Assembly: GCF_000196115.1 (NCBI RefSeq)
Contig: NC_005027.1
Location: 3,658,001-3,722,000, forward strand
Direction: 5' to 3'
DNA length: 64,000 nt
From: Rhodopirellula baltica SH 1
Lineage (GTDB): Bacteria > Planctomycetota > Planctomycetia > Pirellulales > Pirellulaceae
The translations under genes and the position numbers were made by a program. This document shows positions 8,632-18,220 of this stretch, in pieces. A model generated the notes under the pieces. That model had not been told where the DNA came from. It did not search any database and worked only from the letters and a program-made list of their open reading frames with translations. Positions within the stretch are counted from its first letter, which is position 1; each line of letters starts with the position of its first letter.

Positions 8632-11100
8632 ATGCGTCCGATCTCGCCCCTCCGGCTGGCAACAGGTTTTGTCTGGATTGCCTGCCTCGCATCCATTTCT
8701 GCGTCCCTCGCCAACGCGGCCAATCCGAAACCCCACGATAAATGGGCGGTCGGGGCCAGCGCGGTGGAATTTCTGCAGGACCAGTGCATCGATTGCCACG
8801 ATGGTTCCACCGGCGAAGGAGGATTCGACATCCACTCGGTGTCGACCGATTTGTCGAACGCCGCCAACCTGAATCAATGGGTTTCGATTCACGACCGAGT
8901 TCAGAAGGGTGAGATGCCTCCTCCCGAGGAAATTGAACTCGACCCGCAAATGGCTCGTGATTTTACCGAACCACTCCGGCATCAATTGCGGACATTTCAA
9001 CTCGACCAGCAACGACGCATCGGACGTGTTCGAGGCCGCCGATTGAGTAACGAACAATTGTCTCGTACCCTGCAGGATCTGCTGCGAGTCGAATTGCCAC
9101 TCGAAGACTTGATGCCTCCCGAACAACGGGTCGGTGGCTACGTTCATCTGGCATCGGCGCAATCAATGTCGCACTTTCAATTGAGCACTCACTTGAAAGT
9201 CGTCGATGCGGCTCTCGACGCAGCATTCGCAAAGGTGCTGGAGCCAACATCGGATTGGGAAATCGACATGGCTCCTGAAAAGATTGCCAACAAACCCAAA
9301 GGCCGACGAAACCGCGACCCTGAAATGCGGAAAGGGCTGGCCGTGGTTTGGTCGTCTGGAATGATCTTCTACGGTCGTATCTCCTCGACGCGAGTTCCCG
9401 AGGATGGTTGGTACGAGATCACTCTGACAGCGTCCGGACTAAAAATGCCCGAGGACCACGGCGTTTGGTGCAGTGTCCGAAGTGGTGAGTGCAATTCAGG
9501 AGCTCCGCTGTTGTCGTGGGTCGGAAGTTTTGAAGCCGAAGCCGAGCCCAAGACGATGACTTACCAAGCGTGGCTTCCCAAAGGGCACATGTTGGAAGTC
9601 CGCCCGGCCGACCGAACGCTGAAACAGGGACGCTTCCAAGGTGGCCAAGTCGGGTTTGGCGAAGGCGAAGACCAAGACCTTCCCGGCGTGGCGATGCACT
9701 CGCTGAAGATGAAACGCATCTATCCCGGTGGCGACCGCAAAGAATCTCGTGATCGTTTGCTGGGCAGACTTCCGCTTCGCTACAACCGTGAGCTCAATCG
9801 TTCGGAAGTCAACGTCGACAAATTCAATGAGAAACGAGATCGAAACGAACTGCGTGCGGCGATTGTTCGATTCGCTGATCTCGCATTCCGTCGTCCGACA
9901 GATGCATCAACAATCGAATCCATTTTGCAACTTGCCGAAGAAGAACGGCAAAGCGGTGCGACCTTCATTGATGCATTGCGTGCCGGCTATCGAGCCGTGC
10001 TTTGCTCGCCTCGTTTCTTGTATCTGACCGAATTCGCGGATGAATCTGGGAAACTGGACGATTGGGCGATCGCTTCGCGACTGAGCTATTTCCTGACCGG
10101 TTCGATGCCCGACGCTGCTTTGCGAAAAGCAGCCGACCAAGGTGTGCTCCGTGACGCAGAAGAACTCCAACGTCAAACGGACCGCCTGCTGCAAACTCGT
10201 CGCGGACAGCATTTCTTGGTCGACTTCTCAAACCAATGGTTGGACCTTCTTGACATTGATTTCACGGAACCAGACCGACGGTTGTTTCGTGATTTCGATC
10301 CGACCGTGCAAGCGGCCATGCTGGACGAGACGCACCATTTTTTGCAGCGTCTTCTGAATGAGGATCGCCCGATTCGTGAACTGGTCGGCGCCGACTACAC
10401 CTTCCTCAACACTCGTTTGGCGCGGTACTACGGTCTAACCGAATCGGATGCCGACATCGCTGATTTGGATGACCAAACTAAACTGGTTCGCGTCGATCCC
10501 GAGTCTCCTCGTGGTGGACTGCTCAGCCATGGTTCGATCCTCAAAGTCACCGCTGCGGGCAACGATACGTCCCCTGTTTTGCGTGGCATTTGGGTTTCCG
10601 AACGAATTCTCGGCATCGAAATCCCGTCACCGCCTGAGAATGTTCCCGCGGTGGAACCAGACATCCGTGGCGCGAAAACCATTCGCGAATTGCTGGCCAA
10701 ACACCAAGCCGATGCGTCTTGTGCCGCATGTCACCAAAATATCGACCCGCCCGGTTTTGCACTTGAAAACTTCGACGCCGGTGGCCGTTGGCGTGAACGC
10801 TACATGCAGAAACGCGGCAACGCCTACAAACCCGGTCCCGCCGTCGACCCAAGTTTTGAAATGCCCGAAGGGTCAACGTTTGACTCCTTCGTTACTTTTC
10901 GAAACCTGATCGCGAAGAAGGACGAACGATTGGCCGCGAACGTTGCGTCGCACTTTGTCACTTACGCTACCGGCCAAACCATCCAGTTTGCTGATCGCGA
11001 TCGAATCGAAAAGATTGTCTCGAATTCGAGAGACAACCAATTCGGCTTTCGGTCGCTTTTAGATGAAGTCATCCGAAGCGATTTGTTTCTTTCCAAATAA
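8632..11100 (+). CDS. DUF1592/DUF1588 exported cytochrome-type planctomycete protein
   Basis: Exported protein of ~822 aa from the ATG at 8632; the frame opens at a TTG at 8617, but the ATG gives a cleaner signal peptide ending ASLANA. Near residue 45 a CIDCH site marks the planctomycete cytochrome c domain (PSCyt). DUF1587, a carbohydrate-binding-like insert (~190-350), DUF1592, DUF1588 (CAACHQNIDPPGFALENFD at ~705) and DUF1585 follow, the standard order for this family. Such proteins pair with DUF1552 proteins; function is unproven, and a periplasmic redox role in polysaccharide use is often suspected. The DUF1552 gene follows at once on the same strand. Confidence 0.9.
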   Translation: MRPISPLRLATGFVWIACLASISASLANAANPKPHDKWAVGASAVEFLQDQCIDCHDGSTGEGGFDIHSVSTDLSNAANLNQWVSIHDRVQKGEMPPPEEIELDPQMARDFTEPLRHQLRTFQLDQQRRIGRVRGRRLSNEQLSRTLQDLLRVELPLEDLMPPEQRVGGYVHLASAQSMSHFQLSTHLKVVDAALDAAFAKVLEPTSDWEIDMAPEKIANKPKGRRNRDPEMRKGLAVVWSSGMIFYGRISSTRVPEDGWYEITLTASGLKMPEDHGVWCSVRSGECNSGAPLLSWVGSFEAEAEPKTMTYQAWLPKGHMLEVRPADRTLKQGRFQGGQVGFGEGEDQDLPGVAMHSLKMKRIYPGGDRKESRDRLLGRLPLRYNRELNRSEVNVDKFNEKRDRNELRAAIVRFADLAFRRPTDASTIESILQLAEEERQSGATFIDALRAGYRAVLCSPRFLYLTEFADESGKLDDWAIASRLSYFLTGSMPDAALRKAADQGVLRDAEELQRQTDRLLQTRRGQHFLVDFSNQWLDLLDIDFTEPDRRLFRDFDPTVQAAMLDETHHFLQRLLNEDRPIRELVGADYTFLNTRLARYYGLTESDADIADLDDQTKLVRVDPESPRGGLLSHGSILKVTAAGNDTSPVLRGIWVSERILGIEIPSPPENVPAVEPDIRGAKTIRELLAKHQADASCAACHQNIDPPGFALENFDAGGRWRERYMQKRGNAYKPGPAVDPSFEMPEGSTFDSFVTFRNLIAKKDERLAANVASHFVTYATGQTIQFADRDRIEKIVSNSRDNQFGFRSLLDEVIRSDLFLSK

Positions 11101-11199
11101 GAAAAACTGACCCGGCAGCCCCAATCGTGTCATCCGATCGAAGCTTCCATCGACCGCTTCGAACCATCCCGCCCAACGCCCCGCCTTCGAGAATCGATT

Positions 11200-12501
11200 A
11201 TGAAACGCAGCAACCTCCATTCGCGAAGTCCACTGAAACGCCGCACACTCTTGCGAGGCTCCGGCGTCGCGATGGGACTGCCGTTCCTGTCTGCGATGCG
11301 TCCATCATTCGCTGACAACGACGGCGGCGAAGAGTCGGGCCGCGCCAAACGATTTGTCGCCATGACGGTTGGCTTGGGATTGCTGCCCGAGAACTTGGTC
11401 CCCGAAGGCGAGGGAACGAGCTACCAACCCTCTCGCTATCTGAAGGCTCTGCAAGATCTTCGCGAAAAGGTGACGGTCGTCTCCGGCTCGTCTCACCCCG
11501 GCGTCAACGGTGGTCACCGTGCCGAAGCCAGCATTTTGACTGCGACGCCGATGGGCTCGTCAGGTGCCGTCAACAACACGATCTCCATCGATCAATACCT
11601 CGCCAAACACAAGGGTCACAAGACACGGTTCCCGTCGTTGGTGTGCAGCACCGGAGGCTCGACCAGCCCGTGCTACACCGAGAGTGGAGCGATGATCCCA
11701 CCGATTACTTCCGCGTCGCAGTTGTTCGCCGAACTGTTTGTGAACAGCTCACCCGCGGAACGCGAAAAACAGGCAGACCGGGTACGCCAAGGTCGCAGCA
11801 TCATGGACATCGTCGCCGAAGATGCAAAGTCGCTGCAGCGAGACCTGGGTAGTGGCGACCGCGACCGTTTGGACGCGTACTTCACGAGCGTACGTCAACT
11901 CGAACAACGCATGCAGCAATCGCAAAAGTGGGCTGAAATGCCAAAGCCCTCCGTGGATGCGAGCGCACCGGTCGATATCCGAAACCCCAATGATCTCATC
12001 GCGAGAATGAAAACGATGTGCGATGTCGTCTCCTTGGCCTTGCAAACCGATTCGACGCGTTACGTCACGTTGCACTTGCCCGGCAGCGGCGGTGTCGTTC
12101 CGGTCGATGGCGTCGAAGAAGGCTATCATTCACTCAGTCACCACGGCCGCGACGAGACCAAGCTCGAACAGCTCGCACTCGTCGAAGAAGCCATGATTGG
12201 GCAATGGGGCGAATTCCTTCGCGGACTTGGCCAACACGGCAATTCGCATGGCAATTTGTTGGATGACACCACCGTCTTCCTCACCAGCAACCTCGGCAAC
12301 TCGTCCAACCACGACAATCGAAACATGCCCGTGTTGATCGCCGGAGGCGGATTCAAGCATGGCGGTCACTTGGCTTTTGACCGCAAGAACAACTACCCAC
12401 TGCCAAACTTCTACGTCTCACTACTGCAACAGCATGGCATGGAAGTCGACCAGTTCGCCACAAGCACCGGCACCATGACCGGCTTGGGCATCACCGGTTG
12501 A
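11200..12501 (+). CDS. DUF1552 family Tat-exported protein
   Basis: Protein of 433 aa with a twin-arginine signal ([20 protein letters not shown], residues ~11-30). The body matches DUF1552, a planctomycete/verrucomicrobial family distantly related to DUF1501 and alkaline-phosphatase-like proteins. Visible landmarks are '[14 protein letters not shown]', a PSL-x-CSTGG stretch, '[11 protein letters not shown]' and '[12 protein letters not shown]', rich in histidines that could bind metal. It starts 99 bp after the DUF1592 gene on the same strand; this pairing is the usual one. No enzymatic activity is established for the family. Twin-arginine export implies folding, possibly with a cofactor, in the cytoplasm. 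Confidence 0.9.
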   Translation: MKRSNLHSRSPLKRRTLLRGSGVAMGLPFLSAMRPSFADNDGGEESGRAKRFVAMTVGLGLLPENLVPEGEGTSYQPSRYLKALQDLREKVTVVSGSSHPGVNGGHRAEASILTATPMGSSGAVNNTISIDQYLAKHKGHKTRFPSLVCSTGGSTSPCYTESGAMIPPITSASQLFAELFVNSSPAEREKQADRVRQGRSIMDIVAEDAKSLQRDLGSGDRDRLDAYFTSVRQLEQRMQQSQKWAEMPKPSVDASAPVDIRNPNDLIARMKTMCDVVSLALQTDSTRYVTLHLPGSGGVVPVDGVEEGYHSLSHHGRDETKLEQLALVEEAMIGQWGEFLRGLGQHGNSHGNLLDDTTVFLTSNLGNSSNHDNRNMPVLIAGGGFKHGGHLAFDRKNNYPLPNFYVSLLQQHGMEVDQFATSTGTMTGLGITG

Positions 12502-12520
12502 GTCGTCACCAAATGACTTC

Positions 12521-12535
12521 GGTGTGAATCACACC
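12521..12535. terminator. Small perfect hairpin after the DUF1552 gene
   Basis: GGTGTG-aat-CACACC, a perfect 6-bp stem with a 3-nt loop, begins 20 bp past the stop codon. There is no T-run, so if it ends transcription it does not do so in the classical intrinsic way. It has the same 3-nt-loop form as the hairpins at 651-748, 18165-18210 and 61259-61281. Confidence 0.35.
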
Positions 12536-12540
12536 AAGAG

Positions 12541-12961
12541 CCAAAGCAATCCAATCACATCAGCCGCTTCGGCATTGGCGTGGGCTGATGAATGTTTGGT
12601 GATGTAACGCACTATGGTTGCGCAAGTTTTCATCCCGGCAGGGATTTCAAAGAGTAGCCGTCGGTAAGCGATAGCGACACCAACGGACACGAAAACCCGG
12701 CGTGGGCACTCTCCATCCCTACCGGCAAGAAAAGATGCATCCGCTATCAGAGCGACAAGAGCAGACATGTCGTAGTCCAGCATTGCTCACGGTTGCCTCC
12801 ACCAAACCAGGCCGCTCACCAACAGAGCCAATCTGCCTAAGACTGCTTCGCAATCGTGGCTTGAGCCGATCCTTGATCAGTAGTTGCCCTGCATGATCAC
12901 CGGGCAAGCATGGACGCACATCGCGAGCTCGAAACACAACAATGGAAGAATGATCTCCCAT
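12541..12961. repeat. Possible decayed intergenic repeat element
   Basis: This non-coding stretch holds an 8-bp stem CATCAGCC...GGCTGATG (12558-12565 with 12583-12590) and a small hairpin ATCCC-ggca-GGGAT (12632-12645). Two short minus-strand open frames (12529-12783 and 12719-12961) overlap in different frames, as expected of a non-coding repeat or a decayed gene. A phrase like 'GVAIAYRRLL' in the first frame resembles, from memory only, peptides in many short hypothetical proteins annotated in Rhodopirellula. I do not call either frame a gene. Confidence 0.3.
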
Positions 12962-13304
12962 GGTGACTTCTCGTTGGATTATGAACGACGTCTAAAGAGC
13001 GGTTCCCCGTACTTGCAAAAGACGCCCCCTCGGTTGCAGTGAGCTACCTCAATAAATCAATAGAGCAATTTATCAATGGCAGGTGATGCCACAAAGCGAA
13101 TCCCAAGGCCAACGCCCAACATTTGTGCAACTTCGCTCGCTTTCAATGCACCTATAGTTTTTTCGCCCCATCTACTAGGGAGTTGCACGAGCCCCGGTGC
13201 TGGCCGGACAAAATGAATTTCCAAAATAATCGGATTTTCGATGTCGCGTGATCGGAGCCACAGCGATCGGCTTCGGTGAGATAGATTGCCCCAAAAATGG
13301 AAAC
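12962..13304. other. Spacer upstream of DUF1559 gene, no gene recognised
   Basis: Part of the ~940-bp gap before the first DUF1559 gene. It is somewhat richer in A and T than the coding DNA around it. A minus-strand frame at 13057-13329 has no recognisable features and no supporting signal. The promoter of the DUF1559 gene is probably here or just downstream, but no convincing -35/-10 pair was found. Confidence 0.4.
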
Positions 13305-13355
13305 GGAGCCAAAGACGAACGACGGCCAAAGATGACTCAATCGTCTTTGGCCTCC
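13305..13355 (+). promoter_or_regulatory. Two mutually exclusive stem-loops in the leader of a DUF1559 gene
   Basis: GCCAAAGA occurs twice (within 13305-13316 and within 13324-13332), followed by one complementary arm TCTTTGGC within 13343-13355. The arm can pair with the near copy (9-bp stem GGCCAAAGA/TCTTTGGCC, 11-nt loop) or with the far copy (12 pairs with one bulged C). Only one stem can form at a time, which is the geometry of an attenuator or switch. It ends 89 bp before the ATG at 13445. There is no T-run after the stem. That it is transcribed in the leader is assumed. Confidence 0.4.
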
Positions 13356-13444
13356 TTATTGCGACGACGGAGTTCCATATGTTTTTTCGCCAAAGGTCAA
13401 ATCAGGTCGCAGGCGAATGCAAGGAATTTTAACGAACCCGCAGT

Positions 13445-14737
13445 ATGGAATATCACTCAATGGTCCACACGTCCGTCCACTCAAATCGAAGCCGAAACGG
13501 CTTCACCCTCGTAGAACTTCTGGTGGTGATCGCCATCATCGGTGTGCTCGTCGGGCTGTTGCTCCCGGCGGTTCAGGCGGCTCGCGAAGCGGCACGCCGC
13601 ATGAGTTGTGGGAACAACATGAAGCAACTCGGTTTGGCGATGCACAATTACCACAGTGCCTACAACCAACTTCCCACTCAAGGTGCCGGAACCACACAAG
13701 CAGGAGCCGGGATTTTCAACGGCTCGCGACAATACAACAACGCTAGCCTTTCGGCATTCGTTGGCATGCTACCGTTTATGGAACAGCAGGGGCTTTGGGA
13801 ACAAATCAGTAATCCCATGAACGTTGACATCGATGGCGCCAGCCCTCCAGCGGATACGGCACCATTGCCGTTTCCTGCAATGGGCCCGACCCCGGCTTAC
13901 AACTGGAGCGGTGATGCCTACATCCCATATATGACTGAAATTGTTGCGTTCCGTTGCCCAAGTGATCCAGGCGTCAGCGGATCTCCCGGTCGTGCACGCA
14001 CTAACTATGCCGTCAACCTTGGTGACTCGATCAATCACTTTCAAATTAACGGCCCCTACGACAACAACTTCAATGTCTCCAGTGTTTATGGAACGATCTC
14101 CAGAGGTACTGACCGTGGCGCATTTGGCCTTCGCTATACCCACAAGTTCCGCGACATTCTGGATGGCCTTTCTAACACCATCGCTCTGGGCGAGATCGCG
14201 ACGTCATTGGGCGATCGCGACAAGCGAACACAGCCTGCCTTGAACGCTGGCGGTAACACCGATTCTTCGGGCGTGCCAGGAAACCCAAGCTTGTGCCAAC
14301 AGTGGGTGAGCCCCGAGCGTCCTCAGTTCTGGTCCAACGGATCGGATGGCGGAACAGCACCTTCGCTCGAAGGAGCCGACAGCGTGCATTTCCGAGGCTC
14401 ATCTTGGGCAACATTCTACCCCGCTCATACGGGCTTCCAGACCATCTTGCCACCCAACCGTGAAGCATGCTGGGTCGGACATACTCTGTACCCAGGTCTG
14501 TTCCCGCCTAGCAGTCAGCACCCCGGTGGATGCCATGTTGTGATGGCCGACGGAGCGGTCAAATTCATTACCGATAGCATCGAGGCTGGCGATTCGACAG
14601 CAGGAACAGTCAACTTCGTTTCCTTTAGCACCGCAAAGCTGACCGGCGTGCGTGCTCCCGGTAACGCCAGCCCTTATGGGCTCTGGGGTTCGCTTGGCAC
14701 TCGTGCAAGCCGAGAGGTGATCGGGGAAGAATTCTAG
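13445..14737 (+). CDS. DUF1559 pseudopilin-like protein
   Basis: Protein of 430 aa with a type IV pilin/type II secretion-like N-terminus: a short basic leader, the processing site at G19 followed by [14 protein letters not shown], and a long hydrophobic helix. The conserved DUF1559 block follows ([19 protein letters not shown]). The C-terminus has the family's closing motif, [18 protein letters not shown]1559 proteins are present in tens to hundreds of copies per planctomycete genome; they are thought to be pseudopilin-like surface or secretion proteins, with function unproven. An alternative ATG lies at 13460. The gene is followed by a small lipoprotein gene and a strong terminator, so the two probably form a transcription unit. 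Confidence 0.92.
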   Translation: MEYHSMVHTSVHSNRSRNGFTLVELLVVIAIIGVLVGLLLPAVQAAREAARRMSCGNNMKQLGLAMHNYHSAYNQLPTQGAGTTQAGAGIFNGSRQYNNASLSAFVGMLPFMEQQGLWEQISNPMNVDIDGASPPADTAPLPFPAMGPTPAYNWSGDAYIPYMTEIVAFRCPSDPGVSGSPGRARTNYAVNLGDSINHFQINGPYDNNFNVSSVYGTISRGTDRGAFGLRYTHKFRDILDGLSNTIALGEIATSLGDRDKRTQPALNAGGNTDSSGVPGNPSLCQQWVSPERPQFWSNGSDGGTAPSLEGADSVHFRGSSWATFYPAHTGFQTILPPNREACWVGHTLYPGLFPPSSQHPGGCHVVMADGAVKFITDSIEAGDSTAGTVNFVSFSTAKLTGVRAPGNASPYGLWGSLGTRASREVIGEEF

Positions 14738-14792
14738 ACCGCTTCCAATCTTCCTGTTTCACTTTCAACCGTTTCTGAATCACCACCCAACT

Positions 14793-14960
14793 ATGTTTAC
14801 CTCAAAAAATTTTCGAAATCTGATTTGTTGCCTTCTTTTGAGTTCGTTTGGTTTCACAGCAGGTTGCTCAAGTGATGAAAACCGAGTTGTTGAACCAACT
14901 CCAAAAGAAAAACGTGATGCCGACGAGGCAAAAGGTCCCATGGGCACTGCCAAGGTCTAG
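14793..14960 (+). CDS. Small lipoprotein (55 aa) downstream of DUF1559 gene
   Basis: A 55-residue frame starts with a basic leader, a hydrophobic stretch (LICCLLLSSFGFTAG) and a lipobox cysteine at residue 25 (TAGC-SSDEN). The ~30-residue mature part is charged (EPTPKEKRDADEAKG) and ends GPMGTAKV. It begins 55 bp after the DUF1559 stop and ends just before a rho-independent terminator, so co-transcription is likely. From family knowledge, tiny lipoproteins next to DUF1559 genes are common in planctomycetes. It may be a surface partner of the pseudopilin; its function is unknown. It is short enough to be missed by length-filtered gene calling. Confidence 0.75.
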   Translation: MFTSKNFRNLICCLLLSSFGFTAGCSSDENRVVEPTPKEKRDADEAKGPMGTAKV

Positions 14961-14984
14961 GTCCATCGGACTCAGATAAACAAC

Positions 14985-15017
14985 AAAACGCTCCTCGTTC
15001 ATCGGGGAGCGTTTTTT
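14985..15017 (+). terminator. Rho-independent terminator
   Basis: A 10-bp stem, AAAACGCTCC with GGAGCGTTTT (14985-14994 and 15006-15015), around an 11-nt loop, with a run of six T at 15012-15017. It lies 24 bp after the small lipoprotein stop codon and ends the DUF1559-lipoprotein unit. This is the clearest intrinsic terminator in the window. Confidence 0.85.
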
Positions 15018-15120
15018 ATTTGACACGTGATAATTGCACCCCCTGCTTGTTATGTCACTCGCGGGGAAGAACTCAAGTCGGCAACAATGGAACAAGCTAA
15101 TTTCGGAGCAAGTTAACTTG

Positions 15121-18120
15121 ATGAAAGTCCAGTCGATGCAGACTCGCAGTTGCCCATCTCAAACTTTGCATAACAAGTCGATATGGCTAGCATGGGCATG
15201 CATCATCGTTGGATTGGCTTTAGCGATCGGCTGCGGTCCTTCTGAAACACCTTCCAGCGATTCAAACTCGCTGGAGGCGGATGGAACAAATGATTCACTG
15301 AGCAGTGCTCAAGCCGCTTTCGATCGTGGTGACTACGACCTCGCATCGAGCCTCCTGCGTTCTTGTATGATTGCTCAGCCTGACAACGTGGAAACAATTT
15401 GGTTGGCCGCACGTGCGGAAGCAAAACGCGACAATCTCTCGCGGGCGCTGGATCTTGCCGAGACCATCACCGAGTCGGATCGGCCGCTGCAAAACGATGT
15501 CATCGACTTCTGCGTGCAGACCGCATCGGACCTGGATGACCATCGTCGGTATGAACATGCCCTACGGCAATCCATCGCGGCAAATCCAACGCACCCCGAA
15601 GGTTACCATCGTTTATGGCAACACTTTATGAGGCATGGGCGGACGTTTGAGGCAGCCCAGGTGGCGGACTTGCTGACCGATCGAGGGCAAGCAAACGCTG
15701 ACCAACTGGGTTCGCTTATTTTCCGTGGTCAATCGTACCCCCGAAAATTCACTGGCTCAGAGCTCGAACAAACATCGCAGCTATCGAACCACTTCGAACC
15801 CGGTGAAGGACGAGCCCGATATTACTTCTCTGTCGGTGACTTTCTGAGTGCGAGGAAAGAACTGGAGTCATCACTCGCTGACAACTCATCCAATCCACCC
15901 ATCAATGTGGCGTCCGCGAAAGCCTTGCTTGGCCGCGTGTTGGCTGAGCTCCAAGCCGACGATGATTTTCTCAAATGGCACTCGTTGCGAAAACCGTCTT
16001 GGGAAGTCTACGACGATTACTGGTTCGCGGTCGGAAGCCACCACTTCGACCACGGCCGGTACGAGTCCGCCATACATTCACTTCTGCAAGCACTCCGGCG
16101 TAATACCGCCGACCTCGTTACTTACCAACGGATTCAACAATCATTCAAAGCTCTTCAGCAAAACGAACGCAGCGAAGCTTTCGCGGCAAGAGCCGCCATT
16201 GTCAACGAATCACGTGAGACATTGAAATCACTGGGACTCGATCCTGGCAACGATGAATTGGCCGAAAAGATCAGCGGCCACCTGCTCGAACTTGGGCGGC
16301 CGCTTGAATCGCTTCGATGGGCCGAGCGAAGCCTTCCAAAAACCGCGTCGAGACAATTGGCTCAGATAGGCCAGCAACGGCGGCGACTTCGCGGAGTCCC
16401 CGGCTTACGTCAAATGATGGCGGAAGACGCGATGTTTAACCTGGTGCCTTCGCAATTTGATCTGCAACCGCTCGCAACGAAGGGCACGAAAGAGACTGAC
16501 GAATTGAGTTGGTCTGCGAAGGCGAATGCCAATGTTGACATACGCGTCCGAGATATTGCTTCCGAAGTGGGACTGGAATTCAAGTGGTACCAAGGCGAGG
16601 AAGTCGACCTGTCATCGATTGCTCTGTATGAATCGCTGGGAGGTGGTGTTGGCGTGATCGACTATGACGCTGACGGAAACCCAGACTTGTATTTTGCCCA
16701 AGGTTCAGCTGATCCGCCCGAACTACGTGGAACCCGACCCAATCAACTCTTCCGCAACCTTGGCAAGCGGTTTGTTGCAGTCGAGCAGCAAAGCCAATGC
16801 GACGAGTTTGGATACTCTCAGGGCATCAGTGTCGGTGACGTCAACCAAGATGGGTGGCCCGATTTATTGGTTGCAAACATCGGTCTCAATCGACTCTTCA
16901 TCAATTGCGCCGATGGTACCTTTCGCGATGCAACCGATCAGATGCACGGACAGGACGAACGCTTCACATCGTCGATGGCGATTGCAGATATCGATGGCGA
17001 CGCGTTGCCTGATCTGTTCGAAGTCAATTACATCCAACTCGAAGGCGCGTTCGATCCACCACAATTCGACTCGCAGGGACGAGAACTGCTCCAAGGCCCC
17101 CTCAGCCAGCTTCCTGAATCGGATCACTGGTATCGCGGCGACGGACGTGGCAATTTCGTTGGAAGCGAAATTGATGAATCCATCGCGAAGGCGGGCACGG
17201 GACTGGGCATCGTGATCACCAACATCGATGGCCGCGTTGGAAACGATGTCTTTGTTGGCAATGACGCCCGTCCAAACCATCTGCTAACGACGAAAGAAGG
17301 TCACTGGAAAGACATCGCCAGTATTCAAGGAGTCGCTAGCGGTCGCTTCGGCCTCTCGACCGCCTGCATGGGAATCGCCACGGGTGATTTCAACCGAGAC
17401 GGTCGATTCGACATGCACGTCAGCAATTTCATCAACGAATACGACAATCTGTTCCTGCAAAACGAAGGCGGAACGTTTCGCGACGTTGCGCCGAGCTATC
17501 AGTTGCCGCGTTTCTGCTCCAACAACGTTGGCTTCGGCTCCAAGAGCCTGGACCTGGACCGGGACGGATGGCTGGACGTGATGACGACCAACGGTCATAT
17601 CTTTGACCAAAGCCACCTCGACGAGCCCTTCCGGCAGAAACCACTTCTAATTCACTGCTGCAAAGACCGATTCGAACGAGCCAGGGTCTCGGCGTCCTCC
17701 GACTACTTTTCCCAAGAACATTTAGGACGAGGTTTGGCAAAGCTAGATTGGAACCAAGACGGACGTGTCGATTTTGTTGTCACCCACTTGGATCGCCCGA
17801 CCGCGTTGCTGGAGCTCGACACAGACACCATCGGACGAGGACTGCAACTGGAGTTGATCGGCGTGCAGAGCGAACGAGACGCGATTGGAACCCGTGTCAC
17901 GATCAAAGCGGCACACGGCAGCTTGGTGGATTGGGTCACGGCGGGCGATGGCTACTTGTGTACCGACGAAGCCCTGCTGGACTTCGGGTTGGCGGATTGC
18001 GACAGGGTCGACGAAATCCGTGTCCAGTGGCCCAGTGGCGCCACTCAGACGTTCCGAGACATCGCGACCGGCCGACGCTACTTGATCGTCGAAAACGAAT
18101 CGGTTCTGCACCAGAGGTAG
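15121..18120 (+). CDS. TPR lipoprotein with VCBS/FG-GAP repeats and ASPIC/UnbV domain
   Basis: Predicted lipoprotein of ~999 aa. The frame is open from 15034 (TTG), but the ATG at 15121, preceded by a GGAG, places the basic leader and lipobox (LAIGC, Cys38) correctly. Residues ~60-430 are helical TPR-like repeats. From ~505 come Ca-binding VCBS/FG-GAP beta-propeller repeats with DxDxDGxxD loops (DYDADGNPD, DVNQDGWPD, DIDGDALPD, DFNRDGRFD, DLDRDGWLD). The C-terminus (~913-993) is the ASPIC/UnbV domain, with 'DEIRVQWPSGATQTF'. Such CRTAC1-like proteins are surface-exposed and probably bind other proteins or glycans. It sits between two DUF1559 units, a common planctomycete neighbourhood. Confidence 0.88.
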   Translation: MKVQSMQTRSCPSQTLHNKSIWLAWACIIVGLALAIGCGPSETPSSDSNSLEADGTNDSLSSAQAAFDRGDYDLASSLLRSCMIAQPDNVETIWLAARAEAKRDNLSRALDLAETITESDRPLQNDVIDFCVQTASDLDDHRRYEHALRQSIAANPTHPEGYHRLWQHFMRHGRTFEAAQVADLLTDRGQANADQLGSLIFRGQSYPRKFTGSELEQTSQLSNHFEPGEGRARYYFSVGDFLSARKELESSLADNSSNPPINVASAKALLGRVLAELQADDDFLKWHSLRKPSWEVYDDYWFAVGSHHFDHGRYESAIHSLLQALRRNTADLVTYQRIQQSFKALQQNERSEAFAARAAIVNESRETLKSLGLDPGNDELAEKISGHLLELGRPLESLRWAERSLPKTASRQLAQIGQQRRRLRGVPGLRQMMAEDAMFNLVPSQFDLQPLATKGTKETDELSWSAKANANVDIRVRDIASEVGLEFKWYQGEEVDLSSIALYESLGGGVGVIDYDADGNPDLYFAQGSADPPELRGTRPNQLFRNLGKRFVAVEQQSQCDEFGYSQGISVGDVNQDGWPDLLVANIGLNRLFINCADGTFRDATDQMHGQDERFTSSMAIADIDGDALPDLFEVNYIQLEGAFDPPQFDSQGRELLQGPLSQLPESDHWYRGDGRGNFVGSEIDESIAKAGTGLGIVITNIDGRVGNDVFVGNDARPNHLLTTKEGHWKDIASIQGVASGRFGLSTACMGIATGDFNRDGRFDMHVSNFINEYDNLFLQNEGGTFRDVAPSYQLPRFCSNNVGFGSKSLDLDRDGWLDVMTTNGHIFDQSHLDEPFRQKPLLIHCCKDRFERARVSASSDYFSQEHLGRGLAKLDWNQDGRVDFVVTHLDRPTALLELDTDTIGRGLQLELIGVQSERDAIGTRVTIKAAHGSLVDWVTAGDGYLCTDEALLDFGLADCDRVDEIRVQWPSGATQTFRDIATGRRYLIVENESVLHQR

Positions 18121-18156
18121 GACTAAGCAGGTCGGCAGGAATGATCGGGTAGAACC

Positions 18157-18220
18157 CCACGTGGGCGAGTCTCTTTGAGACTCGCAAATGACAGCGTCTC
18201 GGAGAGACGCCGCTACGTGG
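18157..18220. repeat. Nested hairpin cluster (three-way-junction-like) after TPR-ASPIC gene
   Basis: Two perfect hairpins with 3-nt loops stand side by side: GCGAGTCTC-ttt-GAGACTCGC (18165-18185, 9 bp) and GCGTCTC-gga-GAGACGC (18194-18210, 7 bp). They are enclosed by an outer pair, CCACGT (18157-18162) with ACGTGG (18215-18220), so the RNA or a single DNA strand could fold into a three-way junction. It starts 36 bp past the stop codon. No T-run follows. The design matches other intergenic hairpins in this window but the sequence does not, suggesting a separate family of the same kind. Confidence 0.7.

Noticed and set aside
8374..9162. 262-codon minus-strand open frame across the DUF1592 start
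   Set aside because: Overlaps over 500 bp of a well-supported gene on the other strand and has no domain; a shadow of codon bias.
12529..12961. Two short minus-strand frames (12529-12783, 12719-12961)
   Set aside because: Overlap in different frames, lack domains and sit in a region with small palindromes; treated as a possible decayed repeat instead of genes.
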